A stretch of 64,000 nt of DNA. Origin: Chlorobiota bacterium (GTDB lineage Bacteria; Bacteroidota; Ignavibacteria; Tepidaquicellales; OLB5). Positions 26,339 to 35,795 of this stretch are shown in pieces. The notes beneath the pieces are model-generated. The model saw nothing but the letters and a program-made list of their open reading frames with translations. It did no database searches and was not told where the DNA came from. The stretch lies in NCBI GenBank assembly GCA_022616535.1, contig JAKEEM010000033.1, positions 1 through 64,000 on the forward strand. The letters are read 5' to 3'. Every line of letters begins with the position of its first letter. Positions within the stretch are counted from its first letter, which is position 1. Made by a program: the position numbers and the translations under genes.

Positions 26339-29300
26339 TTGGCAACATCAAATAGCAAAATAGAACCCTCAAAACCAAAGAAAAAAAGAAATTTACTTTC
26401 TTTAACGGTACTTGTATTTACAATTTTGCTTTTTTCGCTCACGCTTCTTGTTTCCATTACGCAAACATCGGTGTTCAGAAACTTGCTTAAGGGCTACCTT
26501 GTGGATACAATTAACGAAGATTTCAATACAAAGGAGTCACAGCTCACCATCGGTGAGATTGAGGGGAATTTCTTCAGCGAAATTATTGTGAAAGACGCCG
26601 TTGTGAAAGTCCAAAACGATGAGATGATTAAGCTTGAGAGGGTGAAGATTAATTACGGCATTTTCGGGCTGCTTGATAAAAATGTTGAGCTCACCGATGC
26701 TGTCATTGTAAATCCCGCCATAAATTTTGTAAGGATAAAAAACAATAAGGGTGATTCCGTTTGGAATTTTGCTTACCTGTTTTCTTCAGAGGATACGACT
26801 AAAGATACCTCCGAGTTTGAATGGAAAATCAACGTTAAAAGACTCAGGATTGAAAACCTGAATTTTGTGATGCTCGGCGCAAAACCGCAGGAGCTTCCCG
26901 TTTCTGCATTCAGCATTCTGCCTGAGGAGAGCATAACAACCGAGAATTTAAAAATCAGCTCGTTTAATCTTGAAACTTCCGCTCAATATGATAAAAACGC
27001 TGTGCAGCTTTGGATTAGACATCTTGGCTTTAACTCAAACTTCGGGTTTAATTTAAACGGGCTCTCGGGAGATTTTTATATTTCAAAGTCACGCGCAGAA
27101 ATTAACAAGCTTAACATCGAAACCCGCAAAAGCTGGGTGCAGATGGATTACGTGTTTATAGATAAGTTGGACTTGATGAACGTGGAGGGGCTGCCATCAT
27201 TTAAAGGAAAGGATTTACGACTGAGTCTGGTGGGCAAAAATTTTAATTTCGACGATTTAAAGTCATTTCTGCCTGTAGTTACGTTTCTTGACGGCGATTT
27301 ATTTTTTGAGCTCAAGGCAAAAGGGAAGTTTGATGACATTATTGTGGAAAAATGCCGGCTTAAGACTCGCAATACCGATATGGGTTTCAGCGGGAGAATG
27401 GTTAACCTTGTTGAGCCCGAAAAGCTTTGGTTTGATGTTAAATCGAGTGAGTTCAAAATTGACCCCGAGGATACAAAAATATACACTCCCGGGCTCCCCA
27501 TTCCCGATTATACCCACGTCGGTGTTGTTACGGGCCATGTTACCTATAGGGGCGAGCCGCTTGATTTTGAATCGACATTCGATGTTCAATCCTCTGTTGG
27601 AAATGCAAAAGGATTTTTTAACCTCAATTTAAATACTTCAAATTACAGATACACTGCTCAGGTTGAAACATCAGGACTTAATATCGGAAAGCTTCTTAAA
27701 GACCAATCTCTTGAAAGCAATATCAATGGCATGGTTGAAGCAGACGGCAGCGGATTCGATTTGGCTAATGTCAGCACAACCATTAAATATGAAATAACCG
27801 ATACAAAGCTCTTTGAGCAAAAAATCGATAAATCGGCCGGTGTTTTAAATCTGAAAGGGTATAATATCGAAGCAGATGTTGCTTATGCGTCCGGGAGCCT
27901 TGAAGCAGGTGTTAAAGGAAACATCAATGTAAGGGATTTTAATAATCCCGTTTACAGCTTAAAAGGGCAGGTGAGAAATCTCGATATTTCCGACTTTACC
28001 AAAGATGCCGTTGATAAAAGCAGTCTCACCTTTGCATTTGACTTAAACGGAAAAGGAATAACCCCTGAAGGGCTGGAAGGCAATTACAACATAAGCCTTG
28101 CAAATTCGTTTTACGGCAAGCTTGAGTTCCCCGCAACCCCGATAGATTTAAGAATTTCGACAAGCGGGTCTAATGATTATATCACATTCACTTCAAATTT
28201 GTTCGATTTCAATGCAAGGGGTAGCTTTAATATTGTGCAAATTGGTGATGTAGTAATGAGCAATATTACGATGCTACAAAATGAAATAAGCAAAAAGTTT
28301 AATCTCGATACTTTACTCCCCGTTCAGCCAGTACAGGTTGTAAGCTCAAACATGGATTTTACCTATGAGTTCAAAACCAAGGACTCCGATGCAATCACTA
28401 AAATGTTTTTCCTTAACGATTTAAAGTTTGCGGGAGATGTTAAGGGGTATATAAAAAATTCACCTACCAGCTTTGACGGCAAAAGCGAAGTTACAATTAA
28501 TAATTTTTCCTACGGTGATACTGTTTTTGTCTTAAAAAATGCGCGGGCGGAGTTTATTCAAAACAATGACTACAGAGTCTATAAAAACTCTCCGAAAGGT
28601 GATTTCGGCTCATTTAACTCCGTAATTGATTTTAAAGCGGGCAAACTTGGATTAAATTCTAATATTTATGATAATGTGGCCGCGAGATTAGACCTTGCTG
28701 ATGCTAACCAATCATTTAGAGTGAATGCAAGGCAGGATACAACCCTAAATGCAAGCTTATCCGGTGTAATTGATTTATCAAAGGACACGGTAGGACTTGA
28801 TATAAATACACTTGAGGTTTCATACCACCGGTTTAATATAAAAAACCCTGAGATGATTCAAATTACATATGACCCTTCACGCAACGAGCGGACTTTCGAT
28901 TTCAATAAATTCTCGCTTTCAAGCAGTATAGTTAATGTTGATTTATCGGGACGGTTTTCATTAAGCGGGGGAAACGATTTTGAAGCCGATTTCTCGAGTA
29001 TTGATTTGCCAAGCGCATTACAGTATGCTTATAATCCGAAGTCTGTTTATGCGGAAAAAGAATCCGAAAAATTTAAAACTCCATTAAAGGGTAAGATAAG
29101 AAGAATTTCGTTTTATGTGAAAGGAATGATCGATGACCCTTTATTAAGCTTTGAAATGAATACCGGTGTTATCCGCTATGATAATATCAGAGTAGGCACT
29201 ATTGATGCATTCATTGATTACGAAAAACAAAATCTTGCAGCAGATGTCCTTGTCCGCAATGCCGGCAGCGAGGGAATACTCCGCTTAACGGGCAATATTC

Positions 29301-30895
29301 CGTTCAGCAATCCACTGAAAACCCCTGACAGCCTTGAATATGCCGCCATGCTTCAAAAACCGCTTGATTTAAAGCTAAGTGCTTCTGATTTCCAGATAAA
29401 CCTTTTCTCAAAGCTCATTCCGAATTTCAGCGATATAAGGGGATTCTTGAACGGTGAGATTACTGCAACGGGTACAATCGATGAGCCGGTTTTTGCGGGC
29501 AATGCAACTATAGAAAAGGGGAGGTTTTTCTTCTCTTGGAACGGATTGTATTACAGGTTTGAATCAAGCTTCAGAACGGATAAATCGGATTTAGTTGTTG
29601 AGCGCTTTTCTGTATATAACGATAGAGACAGGGCTCGCCATATTGATATTTGGGGAAGGGTTAATTTCGCAGGGCTAAGCATTAATGATATTGACCTATA
29701 TACTTCCGGCGATATGTATTTCCTTGACGGCTCCTCTATCCAAAACCGCTTCGGCTTCTATGGTGAAATGCTTGCCGGCATTGGCGACCCGCCGATAAGA
29801 ATAAAAGGAAACTTAACCAATTTGCTTGTTTCAGGGCAGCTTAAAATTAAAAGCGCAAGGTTATACTTTCCTGCGATTTCAAGCATGGCTTACGATATTT
29901 ACGCTGATGATTTTACATACAAAATTTTAACAGATGGCTCAGGCGATAAATATCTTGATACGATAATTACTGTGAGTCCGGAAGAGCTTCAGACATTAGA
30001 CCCGTTTTTGAGATATAACCATATTCTTGAGCGGCGCGAGACCTCGGTTGCAGATTATATTACTTACAACCTCGACATAGTTCTTGAAAAAAATATTTAC
30101 GTGAATATGAATATGAACAGTTTAACCAGAGAAGAATTAAATGCCGAATTTCAGGGCAGCCTTAGACTTGACAATAAAACTTCAGATAAGCGCTTTCAGC
30201 TTTTCGGCAGGATGGATATTGTAGGTGATTCTTATTACAGGTTCTATAAAAACTTCCGCATTAACAACAGCTTTTTGAATTTTAACGGCGATTATAACGA
30301 CCCTGATTTAAAGATAAACGCTGAATATAAAAATATACGGACCACTAACACGGGACCGGAAATAATGTATGTTATTCTGGAAATAAAAGGAACAAGATAT
30401 AAGCCCGAGCTAACCCTGAAGCTCAGAGATGAAAACGGGGGTATTCAAGACAGTCCGCAGGCTCAATCAGATGCGATTTCATATTTGCTGTTCGGTGCGC
30501 CGATGAATTCATCCGACCTTGGCAGAACCGCTATCGGAAGTCTGGGAAGAGACCTCGGGTCAGGTCTTGCCTCAACGTTGCTTTACGAAGCACTGCGCAA
30601 TATTGCACCTTTCATCCTCAACACCGAAGTCATCTACACCGGCGGGGATTTAAGCGGTACGGATATCAGAATAACTTCTGCATTCGGCGATGCAATTGTC
30701 CGCTTCGGTGGAAAGATACTTTCCAACATTAACAACCTTGAGGTAAGTGTTGAGTATCCGCTCAATAAAATGTTTAATCTTAACGTTTCCAACAATCTGC
30801 TGATTGAGATTTCCCGTGTTTATTCAAACTCGCTGTTTAACTTTAACCAGGGATTTGAAACTAGAGCGGGATTAACATATAAAATCCGCTATTAA
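26339..30895 (+). CDS. TamB-like (AsmA/DUF490) inter-membrane lipid transport protein
   Basis: This is a 1518-residue protein with a short Lys-rich cytoplasmic start and one membrane anchor (about 20-41), then some 1100 residues of repetitive beta-strand sequence, as expected for the hydrophobic groove (taco) fold of the AsmA/TamB family. The C-terminal DUF490/TamB domain (about 1150-1518) includes GEITATGTIDEPVFAGNATI and AISYLLFGAPMN, ending in YKIRY. Family knowledge: it bridges inner and outer membrane and moves phospholipid; older literature links it to autotransporter assembly. The start codon is TTG, three bases after the rfaE2 stop, so the two are coupled. Its end adjoins the rnr reading frame. 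Confidence 0.92.
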   Translation: MATSNSKIEPSKPKKKRNLLSLTVLVFTILLFSLTLLVSITQTSVFRNLLKGYLVDTINEDFNTKESQLTIGEIEGNFFSEIIVKDAVVKVQNDEMIKLERVKINYGIFGLLDKNVELTDAVIVNPAINFVRIKNNKGDSVWNFAYLFSSEDTTKDTSEFEWKINVKRLRIENLNFVMLGAKPQELPVSAFSILPEESITTENLKISSFNLETSAQYDKNAVQLWIRHLGFNSNFGFNLNGLSGDFYISKSRAEINKLNIETRKSWVQMDYVFIDKLDLMNVEGLPSFKGKDLRLSLVGKNFNFDDLKSFLPVVTFLDGDLFFELKAKGKFDDIIVEKCRLKTRNTDMGFSGRMVNLVEPEKLWFDVKSSEFKIDPEDTKIYTPGLPIPDYTHVGVVTGHVTYRGEPLDFESTFDVQSSVGNAKGFFNLNLNTSNYRYTAQVETSGLNIGKLLKDQSLESNINGMVEADGSGFDLANVSTTIKYEITDTKLFEQKIDKSAGVLNLKGYNIEADVAYASGSLEAGVKGNINVRDFNNPVYSLKGQVRNLDISDFTKDAVDKSSLTFAFDLNGKGITPEGLEGNYNISLANSFYGKLEFPATPIDLRISTSGSNDYITFTSNLFDFNARGSFNIVQIGDVVMSNITMLQNEISKKFNLDTLLPVQPVQVVSSNMDFTYEFKTKDSDAITKMFFLNDLKFAGDVKGYIKNSPTSFDGKSEVTINNFSYGDTVFVLKNARAEFIQNNDYRVYKNSPKGDFGSFNSVIDFKAGKLGLNSNIYDNVAARLDLADANQSFRVNARQDTTLNASLSGVIDLSKDTVGLDINTLEVSYHRFNIKNPEMIQITYDPSRNERTFDFNKFSLSSSIVNVDLSGRFSLSGGNDFEADFSSIDLPSALQYAYNPKSVYAEKESEKFKTPLKGKIRRISFYVKGMIDDPLLSFEMNTGVIRYDNIRVGTIDAFIDYEKQNLAADVLVRNAGSEGILRLTGNIPFSNPLKTPDSLEYAAMLQKPLDLKLSASDFQINLFSKLIPNFSDIRGFLNGEITATGTIDEPVFAGNATIEKGRFFFSWNGLYYRFESSFRTDKSDLVVERFSVYNDRDRARHIDIWGRVNFAGLSINDIDLYTSGDMYFLDGSSIQNRFGFYGEMLAGIGDPPIRIKGNLTNLLVSGQLKIKSARLYFPAISSMAYDIYADDFTYKILTDGSGDKYLDTIITVSPEELQTLDPFLRYNHILERRETSVADYITYNLDIVLEKNIYVNMNMNSLTREELNAEFQGSLRLDNKTSDKRFQLFGRMDIVGDSYYRFYKNFRINNSFLNFNGDYNDPDLKINAEYKNIRTTNTGPEIMYVILEIKGTRYKPELTLKLRDENGGIQDSPQAQSDAISYLLFGAPMNSSDLGRTAIGSLGRDLGSGLASTLLYEALRNIAPFILNTEVIYTGGDLSGTDIRITSAFGDAIVRFGGKILSNINNLEVSVEYPLNKMFNLNVSNNLLIEISRVYSNSLFNFNQGFETRAGLTYKIRY

Positions 30896-31086
30896 TTTTT
30901 TTTGAAAATAATTTTAAAAATACAAGACTGCCAAAGAAAAACCAAAAAGATTTAAAAAACCCAAAAGATTTAAAAGAGCAAATAACTAACCTTTTCAAAC
31001 AGGCACCGGCGATTTCCATAAAATTCAACCTGCTTTTTAAAAAGCTTAAGCTCGGCAACTCCGAAAAAGCACGCCTGCGCGACGTA

Positions 31087-33072
31087 ATGCGTGAGCTTGT
31101 TTCCGAAGGAACTCTGGCTAAGAACGGAAAATACTATGAGTTTAATAAGCGTAGCATCTTTTACGAAGCTAAAATCATTCTTGATGAAAATAACGAATAC
31201 GCCACAGAAATTAAAACAGAGTACGGAGTGGAAGTCCTGCCCGTCAGAAAGCGGAATTTGCAGACGGCTTTGCTCGGCGATATCGTACAGGTATCAATTA
31301 TTGAATATGCCCACCGTGATGAAAGAGAGGCGATAGTTGAAAATATTATTAAGCGTGCTAGACACACAATTGTCGGCAAGCTTGAGTTCAGCTCAAAAGG
31401 GAAGGATTACGCATTCGTTATTCCGGATGATAAGAAATTTCGAAAAGATATCTTCATTCCTAAAAATTCATTAAAAAACGCTTCAAACGGAGACAAAGTT
31501 GTTTGCGAGATTGTTAACTGGGAGTATCAGGATTTATCACCCGAAGGAAAGATTGTTCAGGTACTGGGCAAAGCAGGAGATGTGAAAACTGAATTCAAAG
31601 CGTTGATTAAAAAATACGGGCTCACTAAAACGTTTCCCAAATCCGTCAGGGATGAGATTAAAAAAATGGAATCTGCAGGAAAATTCCAGACTTCAAGCCA
31701 GGAGCTGAAAGGCAGGCGCGATTTGCGCGATGAAATCGTCTTTACAATCGACCCCGTTGATGCTAAAGACTTTGATGACGCTGTTTCGATTGAAATTCTA
31801 GATAACGGAAATTATATGCTCGGAGTCCATATTGCGGACGTGAGCCATTATATTAGCGAGGGCTCCGCACTTGATGAAGAAGCACTCGCGCGGGGAACAA
31901 GCGTTTACCTTATGAATGATGTTGTCCCGATGCTGCCTGAGAAACTATCCAATGACGTTTGCTCATTGAAGGAAGGAGTTGACCGCCTTACTTTTTCCGT
32001 ATTTATTGAAATTGATAAAAAAGGAAACATCACTGATTTTGAGCTTACAAAGTCAATTATCGCGAGCGCCAAAAGATTCACTTACCAGGAAGCGCAGGAA
32101 ATACTTGACACTCAGGAGGGGCTGTATCTTGAGGAGCTGAACAAGATGAATGAGCTGCATAAAATTATTTATAACAAAAGAATCGAGGAAGGGAGCCTTG
32201 ATTTTGAATCGACCGAAATAACTGCCGAAATCGATTCAGACGGGCTTTTGAAAAACATTAAGCCCAAAATCCGGCTTGAATCGATGCGGCTGATTGAGGA
32301 CTTTATGCTTATGGCTAATGAGTGCGTCACGTTATTCATCGAAAGGCAGAAGAACAAGCCGCCGTTTATTTACAGAATCCACGATATACCCGATAAAAAA
32401 CGAATCAAGGAGCTAGCACAGTTCGTCAGGCAGTTCGGTATTTCGCTGAATCCGGGCAGCAAAGAATCAATACAGAATATGCTGAGGCAGATTCGCGGAA
32501 GACCGGAGGAATATTTGATTAACGACATCACAATCCGCTCGATGGCAAAAGCAATTTATTCGGAGGAGAATATAGGGCATTACGGGCTTGGATTCCAGCA
32601 CTACACCCACTTCACATCGCCAATCAGGCGTTACCCCGATTTGGTTGTTCACAGGATACTTTATGAAGCCCTAAACGGGATAAACCAGAAGCGGATCCAG
32701 CATTACAGGAAAACCTTGCCGGAGGTATGCAAGCAATCGACTGATATGGAAATTAACGCTGTCCAGGCAGAGCGCGAGGCAATTAAAATCCTCCAATGCC
32801 AGTATATGGAAAAACACGTCGGTGATGAGTTTTGGGGGATTGTTTCGGGTATTTCCGAATACGGTATTTATGTGGAGATTGCCGAAAGTATGATTGAAGG
32901 CATGGTGCGCCTTCGTGACTTAAACGACGACTACTACATACTCGATGAGCGTAATTTCCAGATTGTAGGCAGGCACCGGAAACGTAAGTTCAGAATCGGC
33001 GACAGGGTAAAGGTGAAAGTCTACAAAGTTAACACAGAAAACAGATGGATTGATTTGGTTATTGTGAGGTGA
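31087..33072 (+). CDS. rnr: Ribonuclease R (start uncertain, likely further upstream)
   Basis: From ATG 31087 there are 661 residues: cold-shock-like domains, the RNB catalytic domain with TIDPVDAKDFDDAVSIE (catalytic Asp cluster) and YTHFTSPIRRYPDLVVHR, and a C-terminal S1 domain (about 575-661). It degrades structured RNA 3' to 5'. The frame stays open upstream into the tamB end, and the extra codons encode KFNLLFKKLKLGNSEKARL, the first half of the winged-helix domain that starts RNase R proteins. No ATG, GTG or TTG lies in frame in that extension; ATT at 30895 and CTG at 30928 are the only near-candidates. The ATG start would cut the winged helix in half, so the given start is minimal. 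Confidence 0.93.
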   Translation: MRELVSEGTLAKNGKYYEFNKRSIFYEAKIILDENNEYATEIKTEYGVEVLPVRKRNLQTALLGDIVQVSIIEYAHRDEREAIVENIIKRARHTIVGKLEFSSKGKDYAFVIPDDKKFRKDIFIPKNSLKNASNGDKVVCEIVNWEYQDLSPEGKIVQVLGKAGDVKTEFKALIKKYGLTKTFPKSVRDEIKKMESAGKFQTSSQELKGRRDLRDEIVFTIDPVDAKDFDDAVSIEILDNGNYMLGVHIADVSHYISEGSALDEEALARGTSVYLMNDVVPMLPEKLSNDVCSLKEGVDRLTFSVFIEIDKKGNITDFELTKSIIASAKRFTYQEAQEILDTQEGLYLEELNKMNELHKIIYNKRIEEGSLDFESTEITAEIDSDGLLKNIKPKIRLESMRLIEDFMLMANECVTLFIERQKNKPPFIYRIHDIPDKKRIKELAQFVRQFGISLNPGSKESIQNMLRQIRGRPEEYLINDITIRSMAKAIYSEENIGHYGLGFQHYTHFTSPIRRYPDLVVHRILYEALNGINQKRIQHYRKTLPEVCKQSTDMEINAVQAEREAIKILQCQYMEKHVGDEFWGIVSGISEYGIYVEIAESMIEGMVRLRDLNDDYYILDERNFQIVGRHRKRKFRIGDRVKVKVYKVNTENRWIDLVIVR

Positions 33073-33078
33073 TACTTT

Positions 33079-33181
33079 GTCATGCCGAGAAATCGGATAT
33101 CCAGAATGAGCGAAACCACTGCAGGGCTTTACCCTTGTGATGTGAGCCCTCAATCTGGATTCCCGCCTAAGCGGGAATGAC
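33079..33181. repeat. MITE/REP-like inverted-repeat element
   Basis: The spacer between rnr and priA (convergent) is filled by a 103-base element with complementary ends (GTCAT...ATGAC), inner complementary words ATCCAGA/TCTGGAT and a perfect hairpin ATTCCCGC-CTAA-GCGGGAAT at its right end. It resembles the GTCATTCCCGC-type palindromic units scattered in many bacterial genomes. It could also act as a bidirectional terminator. Confidence 0.65.
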
Positions 33182-33185
33182 ACTT

Positions 33186-35711
33186 TTAATAAAAACTCAG
33201 CGGGTCAACATCAATACTAACGAATTCACCGGATTTAAATTTTAACTTTCCTGACTTCGGCTCCAGAAATTTTTCAAGCTCCTTTAGCATTGTTTCAGTT
33301 ACACCGGCTGACTCACCCGAAGACTTTAAGCTTTTTACGATTATGTGAAAGCGGTATTTGTTTTTAACCTTGTAAATCAAAGCAGGCGCCGGCTTCATTA
33401 TTTCAACTCCGGCATTACCGTTTAATGAAAGCAAATGAATTTTCATAAATAAGTAAATCTTTGATGCAATCGTGTTAGCCCTCGTCTGGTTATTTGATTT
33501 AACTTCAATCAAGCTCATTCTTGAAAACGGGGGATAGTTAAACGTTCGCCTGTGGTTGATTTCCTTTTCAAAAAACCCGCTGTAATTGTGATTTTCGACA
33601 TAGGGAAAAATAAAATTATCGGTGTGCATAGTCTGAATTACAACTTTACCGTAATCGGTTGTCCTTCCTGAGCGGCCTGAAACCTGGCTTAGTAGCTGGA
33701 ACGTCCTTTCGTTGGAGCGGAAATCGGGATTCAGCAGCCCAACGTCGGCGGAGACTACTCCCACAAGCGAGACGCTTGGGAAATCAAGCCCCTTTGAAAT
33801 CATCTGCGTGCCGATTAAAATATCGAACTCCCTTTCGTGAAAGCTTTTGAGTATTTTCCTGTGCGCATCTTTGCGTTTTACCGTGTCCGCATCCATTCGC
33901 TTGATTTTTGCTTTCGGAAAAAGCCGCGCAATTTCCTCTTCCACTTTCTCCGTCCCTGTTCCCTTAAGCATTAGGTTTTCGCTTCCGCATTTTTCGCACT
34001 TCTCCACTAGCTTTTCAACACTTCCGCAATAGTGGCAGCGCAGGTGATTTTTGAGCTTGTGGTAAATCATAGTAATGTCGCAATTCTTGCACATCTTAAC
34101 ATACCCGCAGTTCTGGCATTCCTGGTAAGCCGAATATCCACGCCTGTTCTGAAGCAAAATTATACTCTGCTTATTTTTTAATGCCGAATCTATGTATGAA
34201 ATCAGCTTGCTTGACAAAAATCGTATGTCCGCTGATTCCCATTTCTGAAATTTGCTCGGCTGCTTAAATTCCTCAAGCATGCTAACAATTTCGACATTCG
34301 GCGGTTTTGTCTTAAGTGCCCTGTGGGGAAGCTCAAGCAGTGTGTATTTGCGCGCTTTGTAATTGTAAAAGCTTTCAAGTGATGGTGTGGCAGAGCCAAG
34401 CACAACAACTGCGTTATTTGATTTTGCCCTTACTATTGCCGAGTCCCTTGCGTTGTATTTCGGATTTTTCTCCGTTTGCTTGTATGAATGGTCATGCTCT
34501 TCATCGATAATGATAATTCCGATATTACTTAACGGAGCAAATAAAGCCGAGCGCGCGCCGATTACAATTTTTATTTCACCGGATTTAATCCTCTGGTACA
34601 CATCAAATCTCTGCCCTTCCGATAAGCGGCTGTGAATTACACCGATAATGTTTCCGAAGTATGTTCTGAACCTGTGTATAAGCTGGGGAGTGAGCGAAAT
34701 CTCCGGCACAAGCACTATCGAAGTTTTGTTTTGCTTCAGCACATTTTGAATCGCCTCAATATAAACCTGCGTCTTCCCGCTGCCGGTTACCCCAAATAGT
34801 AGGAATGTTATAAATTCATTTTTATCAGCAGCCGAATTAATTTCGCTTAAAACTGTTTTTTGCTCTTGATTTAACTCAACAACTTTCGCTTCCTCGCTGA
34901 ACTCGTGTTCTACATCTCTGGTAACCTGTTTTTTGGCCAGCGATACAATCTCTTTTTTTGCAAGTGAGTTTAACGAATAAGAAGTTGCGCCTGTTGCCTT
35001 CAGCAGTTCAGATGAGCTTATTTCCGAAACATTTTTGTTTACAAGGTAGCGCAGCATCTTGGTCTGGCAGGATGATTTGATGTTGTTTTCTTTCATGAAA
35101 ATATTGAGCATTGAGTTTGTGTAATCGGCAAATTCTTCACCAAGCTCAAAAACAACATACTTTTCATACTTCGGCTTTATTTTTTCTTTTGATGTAACGT
35201 GCTGTTGTGTTAAAATTCCCTTATTAAGCAATGACTGCACCGCGCTTCTGGAGCTTTTTGATTTTAAGCGGTGCTCGATTTGCTTTATCGTGAGCGGTTT
35301 TGATTTCAGTAACTCAATTACTGCCTTTTGATGTTCGGTCAGTCCGTTTGTTGTAATTTCGGTATTAAAACTGAATAAGATTTTTGATTCAACCAAAATT
35401 CCTTTGGGAACAGCCGAAAAAATAACCTCACCAATCGGACAAATGTAGTATTTTGCAATCCACCTGCAGAAGCTAATCATCTCTTCGGAAATTATCGGCT
35501 GCGCGTCCAGTACTTCTATAACGGGTTTTAGCTTTTTATAAGCGGATTTTTCCGGAAGCTCAATGACCACCCCTGTTGTGTTTCTTTTTCCGAAGGGAAC
35601 AAGCACACGCGAACCAATATGGACTTCTTCGGGAAGCGATTTGGGAATTAAATAGGTGAATAGTGAATCGATTGGCAGGTTAAAGGCAATATTTGCGAGG
35701 TTTTTTTTCAT
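33186..35711 (-). CDS. priA: Primosomal protein N' (PriA helicase)
   Basis: This 841-residue replication-restart helicase reloads DnaB at stalled forks. It has an N-terminal DNA-binding domain that begins with NIAFNLPIDSLFTYLIP, then helicase motif I LFGVTGSGKTQVY, motif II DEEH and motif VI QVSGRSGR. The zinc module has eight Cys in CQNCGYVKMCKNC and CHYCG...CEKCG, as required. The inserted winged-helix region (about 120-250) is longer than in E. coli, as is usual in Bacteroidota. It lies downstream of trxB on the same strand. Confidence 0.96.
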   Translation of the reverse strand: MKKNLANIAFNLPIDSLFTYLIPKSLPEEVHIGSRVLVPFGKRNTTGVVIELPEKSAYKKLKPVIEVLDAQPIISEEMISFCRWIAKYYICPIGEVIFSAVPKGILVESKILFSFNTEITTNGLTEHQKAVIELLKSKPLTIKQIEHRLKSKSSRSAVQSLLNKGILTQQHVTSKEKIKPKYEKYVVFELGEEFADYTNSMLNIFMKENNIKSSCQTKMLRYLVNKNVSEISSSELLKATGATSYSLNSLAKKEIVSLAKKQVTRDVEHEFSEEAKVVELNQEQKTVLSEINSAADKNEFITFLLFGVTGSGKTQVYIEAIQNVLKQNKTSIVLVPEISLTPQLIHRFRTYFGNIIGVIHSRLSEGQRFDVYQRIKSGEIKIVIGARSALFAPLSNIGIIIIDEEHDHSYKQTEKNPKYNARDSAIVRAKSNNAVVVLGSATPSLESFYNYKARKYTLLELPHRALKTKPPNVEIVSMLEEFKQPSKFQKWESADIRFLSSKLISYIDSALKNKQSIILLQNRRGYSAYQECQNCGYVKMCKNCDITMIYHKLKNHLRCHYCGSVEKLVEKCEKCGSENLMLKGTGTEKVEEEIARLFPKAKIKRMDADTVKRKDAHRKILKSFHEREFDILIGTQMISKGLDFPSVSLVGVVSADVGLLNPDFRSNERTFQLLSQVSGRSGRTTDYGKVVIQTMHTDNFIFPYVENHNYSGFFEKEINHRRTFNYPPFSRMSLIEVKSNNQTRANTIASKIYLFMKIHLLSLNGNAGVEIMKPAPALIYKVKNKYRFHIIVKSLKSSGESAGVTETMLKELEKFLEPKSGKLKFKSGEFVSIDVDPLSFY

Positions 35712-35722
35712 AAAATAATATA

Positions 35723-35766
35723 AGGACAGAACAATCCGCCTAAGGCGGACAAGTTGTTCTGTCCCT
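35723..35766. repeat. Long nested inverted repeat between trxB and priA
   Basis: Outer arms GGACAGAACAA (35724-35734) and TTGTTCTGTCC (35754-35764) are perfectly complementary, and inner arms TCCGCC/GGCGGA (35735-35740, 35744-35749) continue the stem around a TAA loop, with a four-base bulge (CAAG). It is a compact repeat-like hairpin that could attenuate read-through from trxB into priA or be a non-autonomous mobile unit. Confidence 0.7.
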
Positions 35767-35795
35767 ACAATTTACAAAAATATTAACAAAATTAA

